Assembly: GCA_031288815.1 (NCBI GenBank)
Contig: JAITQR010000216.1
Location: forward strand, 1 to 6,501
Reading direction: 5' to 3'
Origin: Treponema sp.
Lineage (GTDB): Bacteria; Spirochaetota; Spirochaetia; Treponematales; Breznakiellaceae
DNA length: 6,501 nt
The notes below the pieces were generated by a model, which made no database searches, had not been told where the DNA came from, and saw nothing but the letters and a program-made list of their open reading frames with translations. A program made the translations under genes and the position numbers. This document shows, piece after piece, positions 1 through 6,039 of the stretch. Position 1 is the first letter of the stretch. Each line of letters starts with the position of its first letter.

Positions 1-1062
1 CCCGAGGGAACCTACCGGATGATCGCCGACCAGGCCCTGTCCTGCTACGCCCTGGGCCTGACGGAAAGATCCCCGGCCCTGTCCTTCAAGATTACCCTGG
101 ATGGCGACGGCTCCATCGCCGACGGGGAGGTGTTTCGCTCCTGGGTTTCGGTAACCCGGCTCAGCTACGAGGAGGCGGACAGGCTGGTCCTGGGAACCGT
201 GAAAGCCCCTTCCGGGGAACCGGCCGTGGCTGAACCCGCCGGGGGGCCGGCGGGGCCGGTGCCTCTCCCCGGGGACACGCCGGCCATCCTCTCGGCCCTT
301 TTTACCCTGGGGGAGCGGAATTTGCGCCGCAGACTGGCCGCCGGGGCGGTATCCATCGAATTTCCCGAACTGCACATCAGTGTCCGGGACGGAGAGGTGT
401 CCCTTAAGCCGATAGGAAGCTACAAATCGGCGGACATGGTGCGGGAATGCATGCTCCTGGCGGGGGAGGGGGCCGCCTGGTGGGCTTCCCGCAAGGCTCC
501 CCGGCTGTTGGGAGGCCGCCGGCTGGCCTTTCCCTACATTGGGCAGGAAACCGGGGATCCGCCCGCCAATCCCCTGCCGGGACTGGCGGGTTCCTGGCAG
601 TTCCGCAAGATCATGCGGCCCCGGAGCCTTTCCCTTAAACCCTCCCTCCACCAGGGCCTGGGGCTTGGCGCTTACACCCAAGTTACCAGCCCGCTCCGGC
701 GCTACACGGATCTCCTGGCCCACCAGCAGATCCGCGCGGTCTTACGGGGCGAGCCGCCCCTGGACGAGGACGAGGTGCTGCTGCGCATGGGGGCCGGGGA
801 GGCCGCCATGGGGGCCAGCGTGCAGGCGGAACGGGCCAGCCGGGCCCACTGGACCGCGGTGTACCTTCTGGACAAGATCGGTTCCCGCTGGGAGGGGGTG
901 GTACTGGAAAAAAGAGGCCCCAAGGCGGCGCTGATAATCCCCGCCCTGGGACTGGAAATCCAGGCGGCCCTTAAAAAGGACGCGGCGCCCAACGATCCGG
1001 TGACCCTTAGCCTTCTTTCGGTGCGGATACCCGGCCCCGAGGCGGTTTTTTCCGCTGTTTGA
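1..1062 (+). CDS. RNase II/R-family exoribonuclease, C-terminal part (5' end outside window)
   Basis: Enzymes of this family degrade single-stranded RNA processively from the 3' end in the cytoplasm. The reading frame is open from base 1 (PEGTYRMIADQAL...), so the ATG at 19 is internal and the gene starts upstream. Visible are the second half of the RNB catalytic domain and a short C-terminal region. Key landmarks are DMVRECMLLAGE (about 436-471), which carries the conserved glutamate of the helix after the active site, and the family signature TSPLRRYTDLL at 685-717, which contains the arginine matching RNase II Arg500. After it comes a helical segment, then WEGVVLEKRGPKAAL, which looks like a shortened S1-type RNA-binding barrel. 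The N-terminal cold-shock domains and the aspartate cluster would lie upstream. A GC-rich, Ala/Gly/Pro-rich insertion (about 205-285) interrupts the domain and looks like a linker. I cannot separate RNase II from RNase R without the N-terminus. The gene is co-directional with cheA but separated by 80 bp, so it is probably a separate unit. Confidence 0.88.
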   Translation, partial: PEGTYRMIADQALSCYALGLTERSPALSFKITLDGDGSIADGEVFRSWVSVTRLSYEEADRLVLGTVKAPSGEPAVAEPAGGPAGPVPLPGDTPAILSALFTLGERNLRRRLAAGAVSIEFPELHISVRDGEVSLKPIGSYKSADMVRECMLLAGEGAAWWASRKAPRLLGGRRLAFPYIGQETGDPPANPLPGLAGSWQFRKIMRPRSLSLKPSLHQGLGLGAYTQVTSPLRRYTDLLAHQQIRAVLRGEPPLDEDEVLLRMGAGEAAMGASVQAERASRAHWTAVYLLDKIGSRWEGVVLEKRGPKAALIIPALGLEIQAALKKDAAPNDPVTLSLLSVRIPGPEAVFSAV

Positions 1063-1082
1063 GGCGCGAGTCCCAAAAGTTC

Positions 1083-1116
1083 CGCCTTTTAGTTGTCAAT
1101 GCCTTGACGTAAGGCG
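1083..1116 (+). terminator. Nested stem-loop between the exoribonuclease gene and cheA; terminator or leader hairpin
   Basis: An outer perfect 6-bp stem pairs CGCCTT (1083-1088) with AAGGCG (1111-1116). It encloses an inner 5-bp stem, GTCAA (1095-1099) with TTGAC (1104-1108), and a TGCC loop. The 3' side is followed by a T-rich but interrupted run (ATTTGTGTATTCATATTT). It could therefore be a weak terminator for the upstream gene or a leader structure for cheA. The only AAGG resembling a ribosome-binding site near cheA lies in its 3' arm. The pairing is plain in the sequence; the function is inferred. Confidence 0.4.
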
Positions 1117-1133
1117 ATTTGTGTATTCATATT
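1104..1133 (+). promoter_or_regulatory. cheA: Candidate sigma70-type promoter for the che operon
   Basis: TTGACG (1104-1109) is a near-consensus -35 box. CATATT (1128-1133), 18 bp downstream, is a mediocre -10. Transcription would start near 1140, only a few bases before the cheA ATG at 1143, giving an almost leaderless mRNA. This would fit the lack of a Shine-Dalgarno sequence before that ATG. An alternative extended -10 (TGTTATAAT, 1136-1144) overlaps the start codon and would give transcripts lacking the ATG. The assignment is weak, and the operon may instead be read from a promoter inside or before the upstream gene. Confidence 0.3.
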
Positions 1134-1142
1134 TATGTTATA

Positions 1143-3527
1143 ATGAGTGATTATCTTGATCCCAACAACGAGGAACTTCTCAAGGATTTTTTTAGCGAAG
1201 CCCAGATGCAGGTTGATACCCTGGAGCAGAATATCCTGGTTCTGGAAAACGAGGGGGGCAACAAGGATTCGGTAGACGAGATCTTCCGGGCCGCTCATAC
1301 CTTAAAGGGTGGTTCCGCCACGGTGGAAATGATGGAGCTTTCCCATTTTACCCACCTGGTGGAAGACGTGCTGGACGCAATCCGCTCGGATCAGCTTGGA
1401 GTAAACGAAGATGTGGTAGACATCCTTCTCTCCGCCATAGATGTCATAAAAGCCATGCTGGGCAAGCGCATGGAGGGGGCGGTTTATCAGGAGGATACCT
1501 CCGAGATTGAGGGCCGCCTTTCCGCCCTGCTTCCCGAGGGCGCGAAGAGCAAAAAAGGTTCCGCCGCGAAGCCAGCCGCTCCCAAACCCGCGGCCGCCGC
1601 GCCCGCTCCTTCCCCCGCCGGGCCTTCCGCGGGAACCCTTAGCGAGGCCGAATTGCGGGAACTGCGGGAATCGGTGGATGGCGGCCTGCCGGTTTACAAG
1701 GTTTCCGTCCAGTTTGATCAGAGCAGCCTGATGAATACGGTTGGGGGTATTCAGGTATACGCCGCCCTTAAAGGGGACGGAACGGTACTGCGTACCACCC
1801 CGGATTTTGAGGCCCTTTACGAGGACAATTTTTTCCCCGTGGTGGATTATTACTATGCCACCGCCAAAAGCGTTGAGGATATCCAGAAATATGTGGCTAT
1901 CCCCGATGTTACCTTAGGCGCGACCGTTACCGATATCAGTCAGCTTGTGGCCCCAAAAACCACGGCGGCTCCCCAGTCCGCCGCCCCGGCGCCGAAACCG
2001 GCCCTCGCGGCGGCTCCCCAACCCGCGGCCACGGCGCCGAAACCGGCTCCTGCCGCGGCTCCTCAGCCCGCCGCCTCGGCGGGGGCCCTCAAAGCGGCCG
2101 CCGGGGCCGCGGAAGACGCCAAGAAGGCGGGAAAAGAAGCGGGTTCCATCCTCCGGGTGGATTCCAAACGTATCGACGACCTCCTTAACCTGGTTTCCGA
2201 GACGGTTATTACCAAGGCCACCTTCAACCAGATCAACCTCCAGTTCAACGACATGCTTACGGAACTCCACGATCTGGAAAACAGGTACCGGGAGAAGATC
2301 AAGGGCCTTTTTGACAAACTTCCCGATTATCTGGACAGTATCCAGCAAGGCCGTTCCATCAAGGATATCCGCAAGGAGATCGGCGAAGAATACGGGGATA
2401 TGTTTACCCTCTTCGACGGTTTTGAAACTTCCGTGAAGAACAACATGGGAAAATTCCGTTCCACCTCCCAGAACCTGGGGCGGATCACCGGGGAACTTCA
2501 GGAAGGGGTCATGCGGATCCGCATGGTTCCCATCAGCCAGATATTCAGCCGCTTCCCCCGGCTCGTTCGGGATCTTTCCAAGAGCCTCAACAAGAAGATC
2601 AACCTGGTGATAGAAGGCGAAGAGACCGAGCTGGATAAGTCGGTCATTGAGGATCTTCTGGATCCGATTATGCACTCGGTACGGAACTCTATCGATCACG
2701 GGATCGAGTCCCAGGAAGAACGGAAAGCCGCGGGTAAACCCGAGGAAGGCATGGTTCTCCTTAAGGCCACCAACGAAGGCAACATGATCGTCATCGAGAT
2801 TTCCGACGACGGCAAAGGTATCGACGTGGATGCGGTCAAGGCCAAGGCGGTTGAACGGGGGCTTATCAGCCCCAACAAACTCCTCACCGACGTGGAAGCC
2901 TTCAACCTGATCTTTGAACCGGGTTTTTCCACCGCCAAGCAGATCACCAGTATTTCCGGCCGGGGAGTCGGCCTGGACGTGGTGCGCCGTCAGATAGACA
3001 AGCTCAACGGAACCGTGACGGTCAGTTCCGAAAGGGGCAAAGGCACGAAGTTCACGATCAAGCTTCCCCTTACCCTGGCCATCATCCAGGGCCTCCTGGT
3101 CCGGGTGGGTACGGAAATATACTCCATCCCCATTACCAGCGTTATTGAAAGCCTGCGGATCAAGCCGGAAGACATCAAGATGATCGACAACTACGAGGTC
3201 TTTAATATCCGCAACGATGTTATCTCCCTGCTCCGCTTGAACCGGCTCTTCGGGATTAAGACCGAGGAGCAGGTGGATTACAACTTCATAGTCATCGTGG
3301 GAAGCGCCGAAAAGAAAATGGGCTTTATGGTGGACAGTCTGATTGGCGAGGAAGATGTGGTCATTAAACCCCTGCGGGATCAGTTTACCAACTCTCCGGG
3401 TATCGCCGGGGCTTCGATATTGGGCGATGGTTCGGTTTCCCTGATCATTGATGTGAGTCAGCTTCTGGAGCTGGGTCTCCGCCGGGAGATGGAAAATCGG
3501 CGTGTCCGTGAATCTTCAATGCGGTAA
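1143..3527 (+). CDS. cheA: Chemotaxis histidine kinase CheA
   Basis: CheA (794 aa from this start) is the cytoplasmic kinase of the chemoreceptor array. It autophosphorylates on a histidine and passes phosphate to CheY. P1 (about 1-130) has the phospho-acceptor His52 in AAHTLKGGSA. An Ala/Pro linker (about 138-165) leads to a P2-like region (about 166-268), then a second Ala/Pro linker with a 15-residue repeat (about 272-335). The dimerization domain P3 (about 336-463) is roughly 60 residues longer than in E. coli. The P4 ATPase domain has an N-box (HSVRNSIDHG, His511/Asn515), G1 (SDDGKGI, 554-560), F-box (FEPGFSTA, 591-598), G2 (GRGVG, 606-610) and G3 (GKGT, 632-635), all intact. P5, the CheW-like regulatory domain, is about 640-780. 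I chose ATG 1143 because MSDYLDPNNEELLKDFF matches my memory of other treponemal CheA starts. A TTG at 1119 would add eight residues and has AAGG four bases upstream. The 1143 start has no Shine-Dalgarno sequence. This is the first gene of cheA-cheW-cheX. Confidence 0.96.
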   Translation: MSDYLDPNNEELLKDFFSEAQMQVDTLEQNILVLENEGGNKDSVDEIFRAAHTLKGGSATVEMMELSHFTHLVEDVLDAIRSDQLGVNEDVVDILLSAIDVIKAMLGKRMEGAVYQEDTSEIEGRLSALLPEGAKSKKGSAAKPAAPKPAAAAPAPSPAGPSAGTLSEAELRELRESVDGGLPVYKVSVQFDQSSLMNTVGGIQVYAALKGDGTVLRTTPDFEALYEDNFFPVVDYYYATAKSVEDIQKYVAIPDVTLGATVTDISQLVAPKTTAAPQSAAPAPKPALAAAPQPAATAPKPAPAAAPQPAASAGALKAAAGAAEDAKKAGKEAGSILRVDSKRIDDLLNLVSETVITKATFNQINLQFNDMLTELHDLENRYREKIKGLFDKLPDYLDSIQQGRSIKDIRKEIGEEYGDMFTLFDGFETSVKNNMGKFRSTSQNLGRITGELQEGVMRIRMVPISQIFSRFPRLVRDLSKSLNKKINLVIEGEETELDKSVIEDLLDPIMHSVRNSIDHGIESQEERKAAGKPEEGMVLLKATNEGNMIVIEISDDGKGIDVDAVKAKAVERGLISPNKLLTDVEAFNLIFEPGFSTAKQITSISGRGVGLDVVRRQIDKLNGTVTVSSERGKGTKFTIKLPLTLAIIQGLLVRVGTEIYSIPITSVIESLRIKPEDIKMIDNYEVFNIRNDVISLLRLNRLFGIKTEEQVDYNFIVIVGSAEKKMGFMVDSLIGEEDVVIKPLRDQFTNSPGIAGASILGDGSVSLIIDVSQLLELGLRREMENRRVRESSMR
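1965..2081 (+). repeat. 45-bp in-frame tandem repeat in the CheA P2-P3 linker (about 2.6 copies)
   Basis: The unit encodes a 15-residue Ala/Pro repeat of the form AAPQPAATAPKPALA at CheA residues 275-289, 290-304 and 305-313. At DNA level GCGCCGAAACCGG recurs exactly 45 bp apart (1989 and 2034), while third-codon positions differ between copies. This points to an old duplication maintained for protein composition. It is probably a flexible or extended tether between the CheY-binding and dimerization regions, and it could vary in copy number between strains. Confidence 0.8.
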
Positions 3528-3538
3528 CGGAGTGTAAA

Positions 3539-4873
3539 ATGGCGATAGTTAAAGATTTGATGCAGGTAAACGCCGAGCTTCAGGAACAAAAAGAACGGGT
3601 CGACGCGGATGATTTCAAGATGATCACCTTCTCCTTGGCCGGCAAGGATTACGGTGTGGATATCATGAACGTCAAGGAAATCGCCAAGGCGGATAAATTT
3701 ACCTATGTGCCCAACGCGGCGTCCTTTGTCCGGGGGGTGTACAACCTCCGGGGCGATATTATTCCCATCATTGACCTGCGGGCTTTTTTCCACCTGCCCC
3801 AGGACCGGAAACCGGACGGCCAGGAGAATATGCTGATCCTCCGTATCGAAGATCGGGTTTATGGGACTATTGTTGACAAGATCGATAAGGTGGTGGGTAT
3901 CAATTCCGATAATATCCAGCCCCCCCATCCCATCTTCGGGGACATCAATATAAAGTTTATCAGCGGAGTGGTGGAGAAACAGGGGGATCTTTACATCATT
4001 CTGGATGTAATCCGGATATTTTCCCAGAACAAGGAAGAAGAGAAGCAGCGGGCGCCTATCGCCGAGACTTCGGGTACGGGATCTTACTCTCCGCCGGCGG
4101 CCGCGGAGCCGGCCAAGCCCCGTCTCCCGGATGTTTCCGATGCCGCCCTGGGCTTTATCAAGGAAAGCCTTGAGGCCCTGCGGCATTTCCAGTCTTCCAT
4201 CATAAACGAAAATTGGCTGCATAAACGCTTCATCGAATGGGCCACCAGCCATTCGGACGTGGATGTCCAGCTTCGCAACGCCTCGGACGCCGATAGTTTC
4301 CTCGCCTCCTTTCTTTCCCCCTGTACGGGGGTCTTCTGGGATGATGAATACGCCGGCATGGTACGGAACACGCTGCCGAATTTTCCCTCCAACAATATCC
4401 AGGTTTGGAACCTGGGCTGCTGGAAGGGCTATGAAACATTTTCTTTTGCCTGTATACTTAGAGAACGGTATCCGCAGGGAAACATCAAGATATGGGCTAA
4501 TGACAATGATATCATGGCTATATCCCAGGCTCCTAATATGACCTTTGATTTGGAAGAAGTTCCGGAGTATTGCCGTTCCTTTATGGTCAGCGGGAAGAAT
4601 GGGTACAGTTTCAATCAGGTTATCAAGGATTCGGTGGTTTTTGAGTATCACGATGTACTAAACGAGAGCCAGCTTCCGCAGTTGGACATCATTCTGGCGC
4701 GGGATCTTATATCTTTCTTTTCGGTACAGGATCAGGAAAAACTTCTGGCTGTTTTTGCCGAAAAACTGAAGAGTCAGGGAGTGGTTTTCCTGGGCAGGAA
4801 CGAGCAGCTTCAGGGCGGCGAGTGGCTGCTGGCGGCAACGGATCCGGTTTCGGCTTATTTAAGAAACTCATAG
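3539..4873 (+). CDS. cheW: CheW coupling protein fused to a degenerate CheR-like methyltransferase domain
   Basis: This 444-aa protein has two parts. Residues about 25-165 form a CheW domain that links CheA to chemoreceptors. It includes VYNLRGDIIPIIDLR with the conserved arginine (Arg71). A charged, Pro/Ala-rich linker (about 165-198) leads to a CheR-like domain (about 199-440). The CheR fold is recognisable: a Rossmann-type strand and loop (VWNLGCWKGYETFSF, 289-303), a following strand with acidic residues (IWANDND, 318-324), a shortened beta-subdomain, and DIILARDLISFF (383-394) and VVFLGRNEQL (415-424) near the end. Sites normally conserved in active CheR differ: the FFRD motif reads FWDD (266-269), GCxTGEEPYS reads GCWKGYETFS, and CRNVLIYF reads ARDLISFF. 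Methylation activity is therefore doubtful and a structural role in the array is likelier. Typical CheW is about 150-170 aa, so the extension is large. It starts 11 bp after cheA with GGAG (3529-3532) six bases before the ATG, and is surely co-transcribed. Treponemes are known to carry such a fusion. Confidence 0.93.
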   Translation: MAIVKDLMQVNAELQEQKERVDADDFKMITFSLAGKDYGVDIMNVKEIAKADKFTYVPNAASFVRGVYNLRGDIIPIIDLRAFFHLPQDRKPDGQENMLILRIEDRVYGTIVDKIDKVVGINSDNIQPPHPIFGDINIKFISGVVEKQGDLYIILDVIRIFSQNKEEEKQRAPIAETSGTGSYSPPAAAEPAKPRLPDVSDAALGFIKESLEALRHFQSSIINENWLHKRFIEWATSHSDVDVQLRNASDADSFLASFLSPCTGVFWDDEYAGMVRNTLPNFPSNNIQVWNLGCWKGYETFSFACILRERYPQGNIKIWANDNDIMAISQAPNMTFDLEEVPEYCRSFMVSGKNGYSFNQVIKDSVVFEYHDVLNESQLPQLDIILARDLISFFSVQDQEKLLAVFAEKLKSQGVVFLGRNEQLQGGEWLLAATDPVSAYLRNS

Positions 4874-4883
4874 CAGTTTCAAG

Positions 4884-4889
4884 AAGGAG
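4884..4889 (+). promoter_or_regulatory. cheX: Ribosome-binding site of cheX
   Basis: AAGGAG lies five bases before the ATG at 4895, inside the 21-bp gap after the fusion gene. It is the strongest Shine-Dalgarno sequence in the che operon, and it fixes the cheX start. Confidence 0.8.
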
Positions 4890-4894
4890 TTTTT

Positions 4895-5374
4895 ATGAGA
4901 GTTGAGTACATCAATCCTTTTGTGGAGGCCGCTTTTGGTGTTTTGAAAGAGGTATTGAACACCGACGTAAAGAGGGGAGATCTGTATCTTAAGAATTCGT
5001 CTATGTCTATCATGGGGGTCGCGGCGCTGGTTGGGCTTGCGGGAGGCGTGGAGGGCCGGGTTCTTTTTGATATGACCAAGGAAACCGCCCTGAATGTGGC
5101 CAGCGCCATGAACATGGAGGAAATGAAGGTTCTTGACGAGCTTGTGAAGGCCACTATTACCGAACTTGCCAACATGATTACCGCCCGGGCGGTTACCAAG
5201 CTTCACGATTTGGGTTTTAAATTTGACTTGACCCCGCCGGCTCTGTTTTCCGGTGAAAACATGGAAATTTCCAACAACCTGGAGGTGGAAGCCCTGATTG
5301 TTCCTATGGAACTGGGGCCGGCCGGAAAACTCGGCAAGATAGAGATCAACGTGGTTATCCGGGAGCGATCCTAG
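4895..5374 (+). CDS. cheX: CheY-phosphate phosphatase CheX
   Basis: CheX (159 aa) belongs to the CheC/CheX/FliY phosphatase family and dephosphorylates CheY-P to end the flagellar signal. The length is typical. The N-terminus MRVEYINPFVEAAFGVLKE is a characteristic family start. The catalytic E-x-x-N motif is present once, as ELAN (Glu90, Asn93) in the helix TITELANMITARAV, as expected for CheX; CheC usually has two such motifs. The central GLAGGVEGRVLFDMTKETA segment (about 47-65) matches the first beta-strands of the fold. Many CheX proteins dimerize through a shared beta-sheet. The gene lies 21 bp after the CheW-CheR-like gene with a good ribosome-binding site, so it is the third gene of the operon. 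In T. pallidum and T. denticola, as I recall, cheY follows next; here it does not. Confidence 0.95.
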   Translation: MRVEYINPFVEAAFGVLKEVLNTDVKRGDLYLKNSSMSIMGVAALVGLAGGVEGRVLFDMTKETALNVASAMNMEEMKVLDELVKATITELANMITARAVTKLHDLGFKFDLTPPALFSGENMEISNNLEVEALIVPMELGPAGKLGKIEINVVIRERS

Positions 5375-5480
5375 GAGCTTCTTGCCTTTGGGCGTAAAAC
5401 CAAGAAATCGTTTGCCAGGCGGCTTTTGTCTTGCACGGCGCCGCCAAACCATAGGTTCGCTGGTAAAGGTTCGGGTAAGC

Positions 5481-5501
5481 CCGTAAATCGTGTTTTTACG
5501 G
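5481..5501 (+). terminator. Possible che operon terminator hairpin
   Basis: A perfect 7-bp stem, CCGTAAA (5481-5487) with TTTACGG (5495-5501), has a 7-nt loop about 107 bp after the cheX stop. The T-rich run lies inside the hairpin rather than after it. It is therefore not a classical intrinsic terminator and may act, if at all, with Rho or in RNA stabilisation. Confidence 0.25.
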
Positions 5502-5770
5502 CGCAAGGTGACGCGAAAACTTATAAGCGCGGCGGGCTCTCTTGGCGCGATGGATTTTTGTGCTTTGCCCTAAGCGCCAAAACCGCAAGCTTGGTTGATT
5601 GATACGATCCGACCGGGCTTGTAAGGGCCGGCCCGTTAAGTGCTTTCTGGTAGTTTTGTTTGGCGCCGAAGCTTGAGGAATTGAGACTGACAGGGTTTGC
5701 GGGTATCCCCGCCGCTGTTAGTTTCGGGACTGTTCACCGGTTTTGTATAGCCGGGAACGGGTTCTTGTGA

Positions 5771-5776
5771 TATAGT
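5771..5776 (+). promoter_or_regulatory. Candidate -10 box for the tRNA-Val gene
   Basis: TATAGT lies 30 bp before the tRNA 5' end and would give a short leader of about two dozen bases for RNase P to remove. A matching -35 at the usual spacing is not clear; TTGTAT (5743-5748) is 22 bp away, which is too far. Only the -10 resemblance is seen. Confidence 0.3.
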
Positions 5777-5806
5777 TGGAATCATCATCGCTTAGGCGTT
5801 GTGTTT

Positions 5807-5880
5807 GGGCGGTTAGCTCAGTTGGTTAGAGCACCAGTATGACACGCTGGGGGTCACAAGTTCGACTCTTGTATCGCCCA
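5807..5880 (+). tRNA. tRNA-Val (anticodon GAC)
   Basis: A complete cloverleaf can be folded by hand. The acceptor stem is GGGCGGT (5807-5813) with ATCGCCC (5873-5879), and A5880 is the discriminator base. The D-arm is GCTC/GAGC with loop AGTTGGTTA. The anticodon stem CCAGT/GCTGG has the 7-nt loop ATGACAC, placing GAC at 5841-5843, which reads valine codons GUC and GUU. The variable loop is GGGTC and the T-arm is ACAAG-TTCGACT-CTTGT. Length is 74 nt. The 3' CCA is not encoded (TGC follows), so it must be added by tRNA nucleotidyltransferase. The gene stands alone and is followed at once by a terminator. An integrase remnant lies 159 bp downstream, consistent with use of the tRNA gene as an integration site. 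Confidence 0.95.
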
Positions 5881-5881
5881 T

Positions 5882-5901
5882 GCCCCTTCGGGGGCCTTTT
5901 T
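5882..5901 (+). terminator. Rho-independent terminator after tRNA-Val
   Basis: GCCCC (5882-5886), loop TTCG and GGGGC (5891-5895) form a 5-bp GC stem with a stable UUCG tetraloop. C and five T (5897-5901) follow. It starts one base after the tRNA, so the transcript is monocistronic. Confidence 0.88.
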
Positions 5902-5912
5902 ATGGCCGTCTT

Positions 5913-5983
5913 GTTTCATCATGCTTCATAATTCCTTATATTATAAGGAATTACAGTTTTTATCATTTTCTTGGTTTCATCAT
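5913..5983 (+). repeat. Pair of 10-bp direct repeats GTTTCATCAT
   Basis: GTTTCATCAT occurs at 5913-5922 and 5974-5983, 61 bp apart. A nearby CATAATT is also repeated, at 5927-5933 and 5981-5987. The copies flank the palindrome and may be recombinase or regulator binding sites. The sequence is low in complexity, so chance is possible. Confidence 0.45.
5929..5953. repeat. Perfect 25-nt palindrome (12-bp arms, one central base)
   Basis: TAATTCCTTATA (5929-5940), central T5941, and TATAAGGAATTA (5942-5953) are exact inverted complements. With almost no loop it is better suited to binding a dimeric protein than to forming an RNA hairpin. It could be an operator for the integrase module, a recombination core or excisionase site. 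It lies between the tRNA terminator and the integrase start. Confidence 0.75.
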
Positions 5984-6007
5984 AATTGATTTCTTTTCAC
6001 CCCTTTT

Positions 6008-6025
6008 TGTAGACTTCCTGTAGAC
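6008..6025 (+). repeat. Two TGTAGAC repeats spaced one helical turn apart, before the integrase
   Basis: TGTAGAC occurs at 6008-6014 and 6019-6025, so the copies are 11 bp apart and face the same side of the DNA helix. They lie just before the integrase ribosome-binding site. They could be arm-type integrase sites or an autoregulatory operator, but this is inferred from position only. Confidence 0.5.
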
Positions 6026-6030
6026 ATATT

Positions 6031-6035
6031 GGAGG
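6031..6035 (+). promoter_or_regulatory. Ribosome-binding site of the broken integrase gene
   Basis: GGAGG lies four bases before ATG 6040. This strong site identifies 6040 as the original start even though that frame stops after 26 codons. Confidence 0.7.
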
Positions 6036-6039
6036 CAAA

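Larger units (their letters stand above)
5375..5806. other. Gene-free stretch with several hairpins between cheX and tRNA-Val
   Basis: I see no coding sequence on either strand that resembles a known protein, and specifically no CheY motifs. Several inverted repeats are visible: GGCGGC/GCCGCC (5418-5423, 5440-5445), CCGTAAA/TTTACGG (5481-5487, 5495-5501), TTGGCGC/GCGCCAA (5542-5548, 5574-5580), CGGGC/GCCCG (5614-5618, 5631-5635), GCGGG/CCCGC (5699-5703, 5708-5712), and GTTC-A-CCGG/CCGGGAAC with one bulged A (5732-5758). The GCGCCAAA at 5574-5581 could instead pair with TTTGGCGC at 5659-5666. None is followed by a clean T-run, so I cannot name the operon terminator. It may be an untranslated region, a structured RNA of unknown type, or decayed sequence. 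Confidence 0.5.

Noticed and set aside
447..1076. Overlapping open frames on both strands inside the exoribonuclease gene
   Set aside because: They follow from the very high GC of this gene. Only the frame with the TSPLRRYTDLL signature is conserved.
1119..1142. TTG start for CheA adding eight residues
   Set aside because: The added residues (CIHIYVI) are unlike a CheA N-terminus, while MSDYLDPNN matches remembered treponemal starts. It is kept as an alternative because AAGG lies upstream.
1914..2699. 261-codon open frame on the minus strand across the middle of cheA
   Set aside because: It is antisense to well-conserved CheA P3/P4 motifs and encodes an Arg/Gly-rich low-complexity stretch where the Ala/Pro linker lies. 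It is a by-product of GC-rich codon use.
3458..4651. 397-codon open frame on the minus strand opposite the CheW-CheR-like gene
   Set aside because: The + strand frame has clear CheW and CheR-like domains and a ribosome-binding site. The antisense product resembles no family I know.
5373..5486. SD-like AGGAG at the cheX stop followed by a TTG-started frame of about 34 codons
   Set aside because: The product is Arg/Gly/Pro-rich, shows no CheY features and ends inside a hairpin. It reads as noncoding.
4868..5506. 212-codon open frame on the minus strand covering all of cheX
   Set aside because: It mirrors the cheX codons, and only its first part extends into the downstream gap. No recognisable domain or ribosome-binding site supports it.
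5375..5806. Remnant of cheY in the gap after cheX
   Set aside because: No receiver-domain motif (acidic pair near the start, phospho-acceptor aspartate strand, or conserved lysine with proline) was found in the parts I read by eye.
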